Shown: positions 49,189 through 58,701, counted from the first letter of the stretch. The stretch is 64,000 bases of DNA from Streptomyces sp. NBC_00287 (GCF_036173105.1 NZ_CP108053.1:6820001-6884000); one strand, 5' to 3'. Numbers and translations: made by a program. Notes: generated by a model not told the origin, from the sequence alone.

Positions 49189-50127
49189 GTGAGCAGCACA
49201 CCCTCCGCCCCCCGCGTCATCGCCGTCGTCGGCCCCACTGCGGCCGGAAAGTCCGATCTGGGAGTCTTCCTGGCCCGACAGCTCGGCGGCGAGGTCGTCA
49301 ACGCCGACTCCATGCAGCTCTACCGAGGGATGGACATCGGCACCGCCAAGCTGACGCCCGAGGAGCGGGCCGGCGTCCCCCACCATCTGCTGGACATCTG
49401 GGACGTCACCGTCACCGCGTCGGTCGCCGAGTACCAGCGGCTCGCCCGCGCGCGGATCGACGCGCTGCTCCTCGAAGGGCGCTGGCCGATCCTGGTCGGC
49501 GGCTCCGGCCTTTACGTCCGTGGCGCCGTCGACAACCTCGAGTTCCCCGGCACCGACCCCGAGGTCCGCGCCCGCCTGGAGGAGGAGCTCACCCTGCGCG
49601 GCTCGGGCGCGCTGCACGCCCGTCTGGCCGCCGCCGACCCGGACGCCGCGCACGCGATCCTGCCCAGCAACGGCCGCCGAATCGTCCGCGCCCTGGAAGT
49701 GATCGAGATCACCGGCCAGCCCTTCACCGCCAACCTCCCGGGCCACGACTCGGTCTACGACACCGTCCAGATCGGCGTCGACGTGGCCCGCCCCGAACTC
49801 GACGAGCGCATCACCCGCCGCGTCGACCGCATGTGGGACGCCGGGCTCGTCGACGAGGTGCGCGCACTGGAGGCGCAGGGGTTGCGCGAGGGGCGTACGG
49901 CCTCGCGCGCACTCGGGTATCAGCAGGTGCTCGCGGCGCTCTCCGGGGAGTGCACCATGGAGGAGGCCCGCGCCGAGACCGTACGAGCCACCAAACGCTT
50001 CGCGCGCCGGCAGGATTCATGGTTCAGGCGCGACCCGCGGGTGCACTGGCTCAGTGGGGCTGCGGCGGATCTCACAGAACTTCCGCACCTCGCACTGGCG
50101 TTGGTCGAACGACCGGTTACAGCCTGA
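49189..50127 (+). CDS. miaA: tRNA dimethylallyltransferase MiaA
   Basis: A 312-residue enzyme that transfers dimethylallyl to A37 of tRNAs reading U-starting codons. P-loop GPTAAGKSDLGVFLARQLGG, NADSMQLYRGMDIGTAKLTP, HHLLDIWDVT, PILVGGSGLYVRGAVD and SRALGYQQVLAAL are all present. The GTG start follows GAGACT by six bases. It heads a run with the membrane protein, dapF and the RelA/SpoT homologue. Confidence 0.96.
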   Translation: MSSTPSAPRVIAVVGPTAAGKSDLGVFLARQLGGEVVNADSMQLYRGMDIGTAKLTPEERAGVPHHLLDIWDVTVTASVAEYQRLARARIDALLLEGRWPILVGGSGLYVRGAVDNLEFPGTDPEVRARLEEELTLRGSGALHARLAAADPDAAHAILPSNGRRIVRALEVIEITGQPFTANLPGHDSVYDTVQIGVDVARPELDERITRRVDRMWDAGLVDEVRALEAQGLREGRTASRALGYQQVLAALSGECTMEEARAETVRATKRFARRQDSWFRRDPRVHWLSGAAADLTELPHLALALVERPVTA

Positions 50128-50235
50128 TCACGTCATGGCATCGGGACGCTCCGGCCGTCATCGCGGCCTCCGGCGCCGTGCCATCATCGAGCTTCGATCG
50201 ACCAAGTGGAGTCCGAGTTGGGAGGGCGCGTGGCG

Positions 50236-50739
50236 ATGGAGGCCGGCCCTCGCGACACCGCACAAGGTACCGAACCCGTCACCGGTGACCGGGACGGATC
50301 GGAGCAGGACGGCGACCGTCTGAGCCCGGACGGTCCCGACGAGACCCAGGGTGGCGTGACCGCCGACGGCCCCGAGCCGGAGGAGATGTTCACCAGCGGC
50401 CCCGAGGTCGAGGTCGAACTGCGCCCGCAGCGCAAGCTGCGCATCTGGCAGCTCGCCCCCATCGTGTCCCTGGCCGCGGTCGGCTCTCTGATGTTCGCCT
50501 TCCCGCTGGCCTTCGACTTCGGCGACAGCGGCGCGGTGATCGCCATGCTGGGCCTGTTGATCTGCTCGTGCGCGGCGGGCTGGGGCATGATGGCGGCGCG
50601 CCGCGTGGGTTACACGTGGCCCGGACTGCCACAGCGGGGCTCGGGCCGACGGCCGGACTGGCGGGTCGTGCTGGCGTACGTGCTGGTGGTGGCCGTGGTC
50701 ATCGTGCTGGCGGTGTGGCGCGTGGCAAGGCTGCGCTGA
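50236..50739 (+). CDS. Small membrane protein of unknown function
   Basis: A 167-residue protein: an acidic, disordered N-terminal 75 residues, then three hydrophobic helices (LAPIVSLAAVGSLMFAFPLA, GAVIAMLGLLICSCAAGWGM, VVLAYVLVVAVVIVLAVW). Starts at 50206 (GTG), 50230 (GTG) and 50236 (ATG) are possible; GGAGG at 50221 fits the last two. It is conserved between miaA and dapF in Streptomyces without a known role. Confidence 0.75.
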   Translation: MEAGPRDTAQGTEPVTGDRDGSEQDGDRLSPDGPDETQGGVTADGPEPEEMFTSGPEVEVELRPQRKLRIWQLAPIVSLAAVGSLMFAFPLAFDFGDSGAVIAMLGLLICSCAAGWGMMAARRVGYTWPGLPQRGSGRRPDWRVVLAYVLVVAVVIVLAVWRVARLR

Positions 50740-50762
50740 GCCGACGGCTCCGCTTTGGGCAC

Positions 50763-50784
50763 TGTCGGTGCGGCACCGTACGAT
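50763..50784 (+). promoter_or_regulatory. Exact RecA-NDp/PafBC-like leaderless promoter of dapF
   Basis: TGTCGGTG (50763-50770), eight bases, TACGAT (50779-50784), six bases, then ATG 50791. All fixed positions of TGTCRGTG-N8-TANNNT are met. Confidence 0.65.
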
Positions 50785-50790
50785 CGAGGA

Positions 50791-51660
50791 ATGAGCGCCA
50801 CGATCGCCTTCCTCAAGGGTCACGGGACCGAGAACGACTTCGTGATCGTCCCGGACCCCGAGAACGCCATCGACCTGCCCCCCTCTGCCGTCGCCGCCCT
50901 GTGCGACCGTCGCGCGGGCATCGGCGGTGACGGCCTGCTGCACGTCGTGCGGTCCGCCGCGCACCCCGAGGCGAAGGACATGGCGGCCGAGGCCGAGTGG
51001 TTCATGGACTACCGCAACGGCGACGGCTCGATCGCGGAGATGTGCGGCAACGGCGTCCGCGTCTTCGCCCGCTACCTCCAGCGCGCCGGACACGTCACCG
51101 AGGGGGACCTCGTGGTCGCCACGCGCGGGGGCGTGAAGCGCGTGCACCTCTCCAAGGGCGGTGACGTCACCGTCGGCATGGGCAAGGCGCGCCTCCTCGA
51201 AGGGGACGTCACGGTGAGCGTCGGCGAGCGCAGCTGGCCCGCGCGGAACGTGAACATGGGCAACCCGCACGCCGTGGCCTTCGTGGGCGACCTCGCGCAC
51301 GCCGGTGATCTGTACTCGCCGCCGCCGTTCAGCCCGGCGTCGGCCTACCCGGACGGGGTCAATGTCGAGTTCGTCGTCGACCGCGGCCCCCGGCATGTCG
51401 CCCTGCGCGTGCACGAGCGCGGCGCCGGTGAGACCCGCTCCTGTGGCACGGGCGCGTGCGCGGTCGCCGTGGCCACGGCACGCCGGGACGGCGCCGACCC
51501 GGCCATCACCGGTACTCCGGCGACGTACACCGTCGATGTGCCCGGCGGCACCCTGGTGATCACCGAACGGCCCGACGGCGAGATCGAGATGACCGGACCC
51601 GCGGTGATCGTCGCCGAGGGCGGGATCGACGCCGACTGGCTGGAGACGCTTGCCCGTTGA
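50791..51660 (+). CDS. dapF: Diaminopimelate epimerase DapF
   Basis: A 289-residue enzyme that converts LL- to meso-diaminopimelate for lysine (and in Streptomyces shows as LL-DAP supply control). The two catalytic cysteines are in EMCGNGVRVFARYL and RSCGTGACAVAVAT; FLKGHGTENDFVIV begins the protein and ARNVNMGNPHAVAF lies between. ATG 50791 is the predicted transcription start. Confidence 0.96.
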   Translation: MSATIAFLKGHGTENDFVIVPDPENAIDLPPSAVAALCDRRAGIGGDGLLHVVRSAAHPEAKDMAAEAEWFMDYRNGDGSIAEMCGNGVRVFARYLQRAGHVTEGDLVVATRGGVKRVHLSKGGDVTVGMGKARLLEGDVTVSVGERSWPARNVNMGNPHAVAFVGDLAHAGDLYSPPPFSPASAYPDGVNVEFVVDRGPRHVALRVHERGAGETRSCGTGACAVAVATARRDGADPAITGTPATYTVDVPGGTLVITERPDGEIEMTGPAVIVAEGGIDADWLETLAR

Positions 51661-51682
51661 GCCGGGCAACGACTTGGTATCG

Positions 51683-51704
51683 GTGTGCCGGGTGCCCGGC
51701 ACAC
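51683..51704 (+). terminator. Palindrome after dapF, probable terminator
   Basis: GTGTGCCGGG (51683-51692) and CCCGGCACAC (51695-51704) are perfect complements separated by two bases. The remaining spacer to 51961 holds further weak stems (CGGTT-CGA-AACCG near 51768) and TAGCAT at 51860, a possible -10 box; no gene or tRNA was recognised there. Confidence 0.65.
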
Positions 51705-51961
51705 TGAGGCGACGATTTCTCGGCCGCCAGGTCGAGGATCGAATCCCCGGTCGGCCGCAGGTCGCGCGGTTCGAAACCGTAAACCTGCGAACCTTCGCTC
51801 GAATGGGTGATCCGTTTCACGCTCGGCGAGAGGCGGTCAGCCGCGCGTGATGGGCTCGGTAGCATCAAGCACCGGCCCGGACGGGGGATCGTTTGCCAGT
51901 CCCCTGAGCCGTGTCCGCCATGGGGCACCCCGTCCGCCGGTCCACGCAGCCGGAGGTGCCC

Positions 51962-54088
51962 ATGAGTGCGGAGGCCACGAACCCCGCGACGCCAGGTCCG
52001 GTGACCGCCGGGCCCGCCGCGCGCTGGCGGGCACGGATCGACCTGCGGCGCCTCGGCCGTGCCGCGCTGCTCGGTCCGGCCGCCCGTGACCGGCTGCCCG
52101 ACGCCATCGGCCATGTCGCCGAGGCCCACCGCGCCCACCACCCCGACGCCGACCTCGAACCCCTGCGCCGCGCCTATGTGCTGGCCGAGTCCTCGCACCG
52201 CGGCCAGATGCGCAAGAGCGGCGAGCCGTACATCACGCATCCGCTCGCGGTGACCCTGATCCTCGCCGAACTCGGCGCCGAGACCACGACGTTGACTGCC
52301 TCACTGCTCCACGACACCGTCGAGGACACCGAGGTGACGCTCGATCAGGTCGGTGAGCAGTTCGGCGCAGAGGTGCGCTATCTCGTCGACGGCGTAACGA
52401 AGTTGGAGAAGGTCGACTACGGCGCCGCCGCCGAGCCCGAGACCTTCCGCAAGATGCTCGTCGCCACCGGCAACGACGTCCGCGTGATGTCGATCAAACT
52501 CGCCGACCGGCTGCACAACATGCGCACCCTCGGCGTGATGCGCCCCGAGAAACAGGCGCGCATCGCCAAGGTGACCCGCGACGTCCTCATCCCGCTCGCC
52601 GAACGCCTCGGCGTCCAGGCGCTCAAGACCGAGCTGGAGGACCTGGTCTTCGCGATTCTGCACCCCGAGGAGTACGAGCACACACGGGAGTTGATCGTCG
52701 ACAACGCCTCCCGCGCGGACGATCCGCTCGCCGAGGTCGCCGACGAGATGCGCACGGTCCTGCGCGACGCCGACATCCAGGCCGAAGTCCTCATCCGGCC
52801 ACGGCACTTCGTCTCGGTGCACCGGGTGGCCCGTAAACGCGGCCGACTGCGCGGCGCCGACTTCGGGCGGCTGCTGGTGCTGGTGGGCGAGGACGCGGAC
52901 TGTTACGGCGTCCTCGGCGAACTGCACACCTGTATGACGCCGGTGGTCTCGGAGTTCAAGGACTTCATCGCCGTACCGAAGTTCAACCTGTACCAGTCGC
53001 TGCATACGGCGGTGGCCCGCGAGGACGGCCAGGGCGTCGAAGTCCTCATCCGCACCCACCAGATGCACAAGGTGGCGGAGGCCGGGGTGATCGCGCTCGG
53101 CAACCCCTACGCGCCCTCCTCCGACGAGCCCGTCGACGGTGAGCGCGCCGACCCGACCCGACCCGGCTGGCTCTCCCGCCTGCTGGACTGGCAGGAGGGG
53201 GCGCCCGACCCCGACACCTTCTGGTCCACCCTCCGCGAGGACCTCGCCCAGGACCGCGAGATCACCGTCTTCCGCCCCGACGGCGGCACGCTCGGCCTGC
53301 CCGAGGGCGCGACCTGCGTGGACGCGGCCTACGCCCAGTACGGCGAGGACGCGCACGCCTGCATCGGCGCCCGTGTGAACGGCCGTCTGGCGACCCTGAG
53401 TACGGTCCTGCGGGACGGCGACACCGTCCAGCTCCTCATGGGCCAGGACCCGGCGTCCGAGCCGTCCAGGGAGTGGCTGGAGCACGCCCACACCGCCGCG
53501 GCCCGTATCGCCATCCAGCGCTGGCTGGCCGCCCACCCCTCGCACGAGGACACGGCCCGTCCCGAGGACGCGGCCACGACCCCCCGCCCCACGACGGAGG
53601 CCCTCTCCACGGAGGGCTCCCCGACCGCCCGCCCGGTAGTCGACGTCGTAGCCGACCAGCCGGGGGCGACGGTACGCCTGGCCGGGTGCTGCACCCCGGT
53701 ACCGCCCGACGAGATCACGGGCTTCTCGGTACGCGGGGGAGCCGTCACCGTGCACCGGGTCGAGTGCTCGGCGGTGTCCCGCATGAAGAGCGCGGGCCGC
53801 GCGGAGGTGGGCGTCCGCTGGGGTGACACGACGGAGTGCCGGGTGACCCTGGTAGCCGAATCGTTCGTCCGCCCGCACCTCTTGGCGGACTTGACGGAGG
53901 CGATGGCCCTGGAGGGCGCAGAGATCGTCTCGGCAACGGTCGAACCCCCCACACAGCAACGGGTCCGCCACACATACACACTCCAACTCCCGGACGCGGC
54001 ACACCTTCCGGCGCTGATGCGGGCGATGCGGAACGTGGCGGGCGTGTACGACGTGAGCAGGGCGCAGACGCAGCCGGGAGTGTCGTAG
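51962..54088 (+). CDS. rshA: RelA/SpoT homologue (RshA-like) with intact hydrolase and degenerate synthetase
   Basis: A 708-residue long-form RSH protein. The HD hydrolase domain is intact (RKSGEPYITHPLAV, TASLLHDTVEDTEVTLDQV). The synthetase block is recognisable (DCYGVLGELHTCMTPVVSEF, PKFNLYQSLHTAV, VEVLIRTHQMH), but the usual FD-x-x-A-V-R core is replaced by FGRLLVLVGE, losing the catalytic Asp and Arg, and the AHW box is absent. TGS, a Cys-rich module (LAGCCTPVPPDEI) and ACT follow. ATG 51962 has GGAGG six bases upstream; GTG 51911 is in frame. It likely removes ppGpp more than it makes it. Confidence 0.88.
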   Translation: MSAEATNPATPGPVTAGPAARWRARIDLRRLGRAALLGPAARDRLPDAIGHVAEAHRAHHPDADLEPLRRAYVLAESSHRGQMRKSGEPYITHPLAVTLILAELGAETTTLTASLLHDTVEDTEVTLDQVGEQFGAEVRYLVDGVTKLEKVDYGAAAEPETFRKMLVATGNDVRVMSIKLADRLHNMRTLGVMRPEKQARIAKVTRDVLIPLAERLGVQALKTELEDLVFAILHPEEYEHTRELIVDNASRADDPLAEVADEMRTVLRDADIQAEVLIRPRHFVSVHRVARKRGRLRGADFGRLLVLVGEDADCYGVLGELHTCMTPVVSEFKDFIAVPKFNLYQSLHTAVAREDGQGVEVLIRTHQMHKVAEAGVIALGNPYAPSSDEPVDGERADPTRPGWLSRLLDWQEGAPDPDTFWSTLREDLAQDREITVFRPDGGTLGLPEGATCVDAAYAQYGEDAHACIGARVNGRLATLSTVLRDGDTVQLLMGQDPASEPSREWLEHAHTAAARIAIQRWLAAHPSHEDTARPEDAATTPRPTTEALSTEGSPTARPVVDVVADQPGATVRLAGCCTPVPPDEITGFSVRGGAVTVHRVECSAVSRMKSAGRAEVGVRWGDTTECRVTLVAESFVRPHLLADLTEAMALEGAEIVSATVEPPTQQRVRHTYTLQLPDAAHLPALMRAMRNVAGVYDVSRAQTQPGVS

Positions 54089-54257
54089 GGGCGTAGGGAA
54101 GCCGGTGTAGCTGCGGGCAGTCGTGCCGTGGGCGGCACCCGCTGCCGAAGAGAACCCCCGCCGCGCAGGAGACCGTCCCGCCGCGCAGCGAACCCGTTCG
54201 AGTGGGCCAATCGCGAGTCGCCGCCACCCGACCCACCCCCACTGGTAGCCGTGGTCC

Positions 54258-55724
54258 ATGCCGCACACCCCCCGCAAGGCCACCGCCCTCCTCGCCTCGG
54301 CCGTAACCGTCTGCCTCCTCGCCGCCAGTGCGCCGGCCGAACCGCTCGGCCTCGGCGACCGGCTCTTCCCCCACCTCGGCAACCCCGGCTACGACGTGGC
54401 GTCGTACGACCTCTCCTTCACCTATCCCGGCACCAACAGCAAGCCCCTCCAGTCGGTCACCACCATCGACGCCTGGACGACGGCCACCCTCGACCGCGTC
54501 AACCTCGACTTCGCCCACGGCGACATCGAGTCGGTGGAGCTGGACGGCGAACCGGCCGCCTTCACGACCGCCGGCGAGGACCTCGTGGTCACCCCGGACG
54601 AGCCTCTGCACACCGGCAGCTGGATGCGGATCACCGTGCGGCACACCAGCGATCCCATGCCGGCCAAGAACCGCGACGGCGGCTGGGTCCGCACCGCGGA
54701 CGGCCTCGCGATGGCGAACCAGGCCGACGCCGCGCACTTGGTGTTCCCCGGCAACGACCACCCGTCCGACAAGGCGATGTTCACGATCAGGGTGACCGCT
54801 CCGAACGGCTACACGGCGGTCGCCAACGGCCTCCCCACCGACGTGGACCGCTCCCGCGCCGCGACGACCTGGACGTACCGCACCCAGCACCCCATGGCCA
54901 CCGAGCTCGCCCAGGTCTCCATCGGCCGCTCCACCGTCCTGCGCCGCACCGGCCCGCACGGCCTGCCCGTCCGCGACGTGGTCCCCACCAAGGACCGCGA
55001 GCGCCTCGAACCGTGGCTGAAGAAGACACCGGACCAGATCTCCTGGATGGAGGAGAAGGTCGGCCGCTACCCCTTCGAGACGTACGGCGTGCTCATGGCG
55101 GACGTGAACACCGGCTTCGAACTGGAGACACAGACCCTCTCCCTCTTCGAGAAGGACCTGTTCACCGAGCCCGCCTACCCCGCCTGGTACGTAGAGTCGA
55201 TCATGGTGCACGAGCTGGCCCACCAGTGGTTCGGCGACAGCGTCAGCCCCCGCACCTGGTCCGACCTGTGGCTCAACGAAGGACATGCCACCTGGTACGA
55301 GGCCCTGTACGCGGAGGAGAAGGCCGACCGCCCCCTGGCGGCACGGATGAAGGCCGCGTACGGCTTCTCCGACCGCTGGCGCGCCGCCGGCGGCCCCCCG
55401 GCCGCACCCAAGGCGCCCGACCCGGGTCACAAGATCAGCATCTTCCGCCCGAATGTCTACGACGGCGCCGCACTCATCCTCTACGCGCTGCGCCAGGAGA
55501 TCGGCCGCCCGGCCTTCGAGCGCCTGCAACGCGCCTGGGTCGCCGAACACCAGGACGGCGTCGCCACCACCGACGACTTCGTCCGGCTCGCGTCGGAGAT
55601 CTCCGCACGCCCCGACCTGAGCGACTTCCTCCAGCCCTGGCTGTACGGCGAGAAGACCCCGCCCATGCCCGGCCACCCGGACTGGAAGCAGGTCGCGCCC
55701 ATGAAGGCCCCGGCCGCGAAATAA
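54258..55724 (+). CDS. Secreted M1-family metalloaminopeptidase
   Basis: A 488-residue exported peptidase. Signal peptide (ALLASAVTVCLLAASAPA). The zinc site HELAHQW with its third ligand in LWLNEGHATW is complete, and the upstream exopeptidase motif is present in modified form (DVNTGFELET in place of GAMEN). The protein ends soon after the catalytic domain, so it lacks the large C-terminal domain of 850-residue M1 enzymes. It trims peptides outside the cell. The 169-base spacer before it holds a weak GTGCCG/CGGCAC stem. Confidence 0.9.
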   Translation: MPHTPRKATALLASAVTVCLLAASAPAEPLGLGDRLFPHLGNPGYDVASYDLSFTYPGTNSKPLQSVTTIDAWTTATLDRVNLDFAHGDIESVELDGEPAAFTTAGEDLVVTPDEPLHTGSWMRITVRHTSDPMPAKNRDGGWVRTADGLAMANQADAAHLVFPGNDHPSDKAMFTIRVTAPNGYTAVANGLPTDVDRSRAATTWTYRTQHPMATELAQVSIGRSTVLRRTGPHGLPVRDVVPTKDRERLEPWLKKTPDQISWMEEKVGRYPFETYGVLMADVNTGFELETQTLSLFEKDLFTEPAYPAWYVESIMVHELAHQWFGDSVSPRTWSDLWLNEGHATWYEALYAEEKADRPLAARMKAAYGFSDRWRAAGGPPAAPKAPDPGHKISIFRPNVYDGAALILYALRQEIGRPAFERLQRAWVAEHQDGVATTDDFVRLASEISARPDLSDFLQPWLYGEKTPPMPGHPDWKQVAPMKAPAAK

Positions 55725-55790
55725 GCCGATGACGAGACGCCCCGTACCGTGCGACCATCCTCAGGTCGGCGCGTTACGGGGCCGGGGCCG

Positions 55791-55845
55791 GGAATCGCAG
55801 GCGATTCCGCGGGAATCTCCCGGGGCACTCGTACGTTGTGCACAA
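55791..55845 (+). promoter_or_regulatory. Palindromes in the hflX upstream region
   Basis: GGAATCGC-AG-GCGATTCC (55791-55808) and the 10-bp palindrome TTGTGCACAA (55836-55845) lie 40-95 bases before hflX. Either could be an operator; no clear promoter hexamers were fixed. Confidence 0.4.
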
Positions 55846-55884
55846 TGACGGCCGTACAGGATTCCTCAACGACGTAAGGACCCA

Positions 55885-57378
55885 ATGACCTCCTCTTCTT
55901 CCCCTTCCCAGGACACGCAGCGCCTCGCGCATACCAACCCCGAAGGTCTTCGGGCCGATGCCCTGATGGAAGAGGACGTCGCCTGGAGCCACGAGATCGA
56001 CGGAGAGCGGGACGGCGACCAGTTCGACCGCTCCGAGCGCGCGGCTCTGCGCCGCGTGGCGGGCCTCTCCACCGAACTCGAGGACGTCACCGAGGTCGAG
56101 TACCGCCAGCTCCGCCTGGAGCGCGTGGTGCTCGTCGGTGTCTGGACCACCGGGACCGTGCAGGATGCGGACAACTCCCTCGCGGAGCTCGCCGCCCTCG
56201 CGGAGACGGCGGGCGCACTCGTGCTCGACGGTGTGATCCAGCGCCGCGACAAGCCCGACGCGGCCACCTTCATCGGTTCCGGCAAGGCCCTCGAGCTGCG
56301 CGACATCGTCCTCGAGTCCGGCGCGGACACCGTCATCTGTGACGGCGAGCTCAGCCCGGGCCAGCTCATCGCCCTCGAAGACGTCGTCAAGGTCAAGGTC
56401 ATCGACCGTACGGCCCTGATCCTCGACATCTTCGCCCAGCACGCCAAGTCCCGAGAGGGCAAGGCGCAGGTCGCGCTCGCGCAGATGCAGTACATGCTGC
56501 CGCGACTGCGAGGCTGGGGTCAGTCGCTGTCCCGTCAGATGGGCGGCGGCAAGGGCGGCGGCCTCGCCACCCGTGGTCCCGGTGAGACCAAGATCGAGAC
56601 GGACCGGCGTCGGATCCGCGAGAAGATGGCGAAGATGCGCCGGGAGATCGCGGACATGAAGACCGGCCGTGAGATCAAGCGCCAGGAGCGCAAGCGCCAC
56701 AAGGTGCCCTCGGTCGCCATCGCGGGCTACACCAACGCCGGTAAGTCCTCCCTGCTCAACCGCCTCACGGGCGCGGGCGTCCTGGTCGAGAACGCCCTGT
56801 TCGCGACCCTGGACCCGACCGTCCGCCGGGCCGAGACCCCGAGCGGCCGGCTGTACACGCTGGCCGACACCGTCGGCTTCGTCCGGCACCTGCCGCACCA
56901 CCTGGTCGAGGCGTTCCGCTCCACGATGGAGGAGGTCGGCGAGTCCGACCTGATCCTGCACGTGGTCGACGGTTCACACCCGAACCCGGAGGAGCAGCTC
57001 GCCGCCGTACGCGAGGTGATCAGGGACGTCGGCGCCACCGACGTACCCGAGATCGTCGTGATCAACAAGGCCGACGCGGCCGATCCGCTGACGCTCCAGC
57101 GTCTGATGCGGATCGAGAAGCGCTCCATCGCCGTCTCGGCCCGCACCGGCCGGGGCATCACCGAACTGCTCGCGCTCATCGACAACGAGCTGCCGAGGCC
57201 GTCGGTCGAGATCGAGGCGTTGGTGCCGTACACCCTCGGCAAGCTGGTCGCCCGCGCGCATGACGAGGGCGAGGTGATCTCCGAGGAGCACACCCCGGAG
57301 GGCACCCTGCTCAAGGTGCGGGTGCACGAGGAACTGGCGGCGGAGCTCACGCCGTACATCCCCACTCCCGCGGTCTGA
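55885..57378 (+). CDS. hflX: Ribosome-associated GTPase HflX
   Basis: A 497-residue GTPase that splits stalled or heat-damaged ribosomes. The N-terminal HflX domain (VVLVGVWTTGTVQDADNSLA, ATFIGSGKALELRDI) and coiled coil (KIETDRRRIREKMAKMRREI) precede the G domain: P-loop AGYTNAGKSSLLNRLT, G2/G3 in FATLDPTVRRAE and LADTVGFVRHLPH, NKAD in VVINKADAA. A polar N-terminal extension of about 75 residues is common in Streptomyces. Confidence 0.96.
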   Translation: MTSSSSPSQDTQRLAHTNPEGLRADALMEEDVAWSHEIDGERDGDQFDRSERAALRRVAGLSTELEDVTEVEYRQLRLERVVLVGVWTTGTVQDADNSLAELAALAETAGALVLDGVIQRRDKPDAATFIGSGKALELRDIVLESGADTVICDGELSPGQLIALEDVVKVKVIDRTALILDIFAQHAKSREGKAQVALAQMQYMLPRLRGWGQSLSRQMGGGKGGGLATRGPGETKIETDRRRIREKMAKMRREIADMKTGREIKRQERKRHKVPSVAIAGYTNAGKSSLLNRLTGAGVLVENALFATLDPTVRRAETPSGRLYTLADTVGFVRHLPHHLVEAFRSTMEEVGESDLILHVVDGSHPNPEEQLAAVREVIRDVGATDVPEIVVINKADAADPLTLQRLMRIEKRSIAVSARTGRGITELLALIDNELPRPSVEIEALVPYTLGKLVARAHDEGEVISEEHTPEGTLLKVRVHEELAAELTPYIPTPAV

Positions 57379-57383
57379 TCCAC

Positions 57384-57426
57384 GACGAAGGCCCGCCCCC
57401 GTAGCGCACGGGGGCGGGCCTTCGTC
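57384..57426. terminator. Strong bidirectional terminator after hflX
   Basis: GACGAAGGCCCGCCCCCG (57384-57401) and its perfect complement (57409-57426) form an 18-bp stem with a 7-base loop between hflX and the convergent protease gene. Confidence 0.93.
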
Positions 57427-57438
57427 ATGCCGGCGTCG

Positions 57439-58605
57439 TCACTGACCGCCGTAGGTCTTGCTCATGTTCTCGTAGAGCGCCTCGGCGTTCGCGCCGAGCT
57501 GCGGCCCGGCCAGCCAGGTGTTGTCCTCGGGGCCGATGGAGGTGTTCGACACCAGCTTGGTCTCGCCGTCCACCACCCGGAACCAGCCGCCGCCGGAGGA
57601 GCCGCCGGTCATCGTGCAGCCGATGCGGTACATGGTCGGCAGGCTCGGGCTCAGCGAGAACCGGCCCGGCTGGTCGAGGCACTTGAACATCTTCAGACCG
57701 TTGTACGGCGGCGCAGCCGGGTAGCCCCAGGCGCCCATGGTGCCGGACTCGGTCGCGGACGGCGCCGAGAAGTCCACGTCCAGCGCGGCCCCGACGGTCT
57801 CCTCAAGGGACTTCGCGCCCTGCTCCGGCTTCACATGCAGCACCGAGTAGTCGTACGCCGCACCCGCACCGCCGGTGGACGAGCCGCCCTGGATCCACTC
57901 GTTCGAGGTGGAGGCCCAGTCCGCCCACCAGTTGCCGTAGGGGGCGATCTCCGTGGAGTTCGCGTTGCCCAGCTCCGCCTCGGACTTGCCCAGGTCGTTG
58001 TAGGCCGGGACGAAGACGATGTTGCGGTACCAGCCGCCCTCCCCGCCCGCGTGCACACAGTGCCCTGCCGTCCACACCAGGTTGGACTTGCCCGGGTGAT
58101 TGACGTCCTTGACCACCGTGCCGGAGCAGACCGCGGGACCGTCGGGCGAGTCGAAGAAGACCTTGCCGACCGGGGCGGCGTTCTCGTGGTACGGCGTCTT
58201 CTCCGCCTTCGCCTCCACAGGCGCCGGCTCCGGATCGCTGACGCCCTGGTCGGCGGAGGCGTCCTTCGTCGAGACCGTCTTGTCGGCCTCCTTCGCGGAC
58301 TGCATCCGGTCCGGCTTCCACAGGCCCTCGATCACCGGGTTGACGAAGTCCTTGGCCTCACTGAGCCACTTGTCCTTGTCCCAGTCCTGCCAGCCGCCGT
58401 CGGCCCAGGCATCGACGTCGATGCCGTGTTCCTTCAGCTTGTCGGCGATGCCCTGAGAAACCTCGGCCTTGCCCTGATCGGCGGCCTGCGAGGTGCTGGG
58501 CTTGTCACTCGCCTTGTCGTCGCCGGAACCGCTGCACGCGGTCGCGGTCAGCGCCACAGCCGCGAGAAGCGCGGTGGCGGCGAGGCGGGTACGTGTGGAA
58601 CGCAT
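57439..58605 (-). CDS. Trypsin-like/V8-type serine protease, lipoprotein
   Basis: A 388-residue predicted lipoprotein (MRSTRTRLAATALLAAVALT, lipobox at TAC-S). A helical pro-like region (LKEHGIDVDAW, KDFVNPVIEGLW) precedes the chymotrypsin-fold domain with the His in WTAGHCVHAGG, Asp in YDYSVLHV and Ser in GGSSGGGW. The domain has extra Trp-rich segments (NWWADWASTSNEWIQ). It is a clear paralogue of the next gene upstream, about half identical. Confidence 0.88.
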   Translation of the reverse strand: MRSTRTRLAATALLAAVALTATACSGSGDDKASDKPSTSQAADQGKAEVSQGIADKLKEHGIDVDAWADGGWQDWDKDKWLSEAKDFVNPVIEGLWKPDRMQSAKEADKTVSTKDASADQGVSDPEPAPVEAKAEKTPYHENAAPVGKVFFDSPDGPAVCSGTVVKDVNHPGKSNLVWTAGHCVHAGGEGGWYRNIVFVPAYNDLGKSEAELGNANSTEIAPYGNWWADWASTSNEWIQGGSSTGGAGAAYDYSVLHVKPEQGAKSLEETVGAALDVDFSAPSATESGTMGAWGYPAAPPYNGLKMFKCLDQPGRFSLSPSLPTMYRIGCTMTGGSSGGGWFRVVDGETKLVSNTSIGPEDNTWLAGPQLGANAEALYENMSKTYGGQ

Positions 58606-58701
58606 GGTGCGGTGACCCCCGTAGAACTGCTCTGACTGATTCGGACGTGCCCCTGGCACGCGACTCCCCACTATGCCCGGGGAGTTGAGGGCGAACGGCG
58701 A

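Noticed and set aside
51700..51860. Possible tRNA from GGTTCGAA and TCGAATCCCC-like T-arm words
   Set aside because: No matching acceptor stem, anticodon arm or correct spacing could be built around them.
55836..55862. RecA-NDp-type promoter before hflX (TTGTGCACAA ... CAGGAT)
   Set aside because: The eight bases in the required register (CACAATGA) do not resemble TGTCRGTG and CAGGAT is too far from the start codon.
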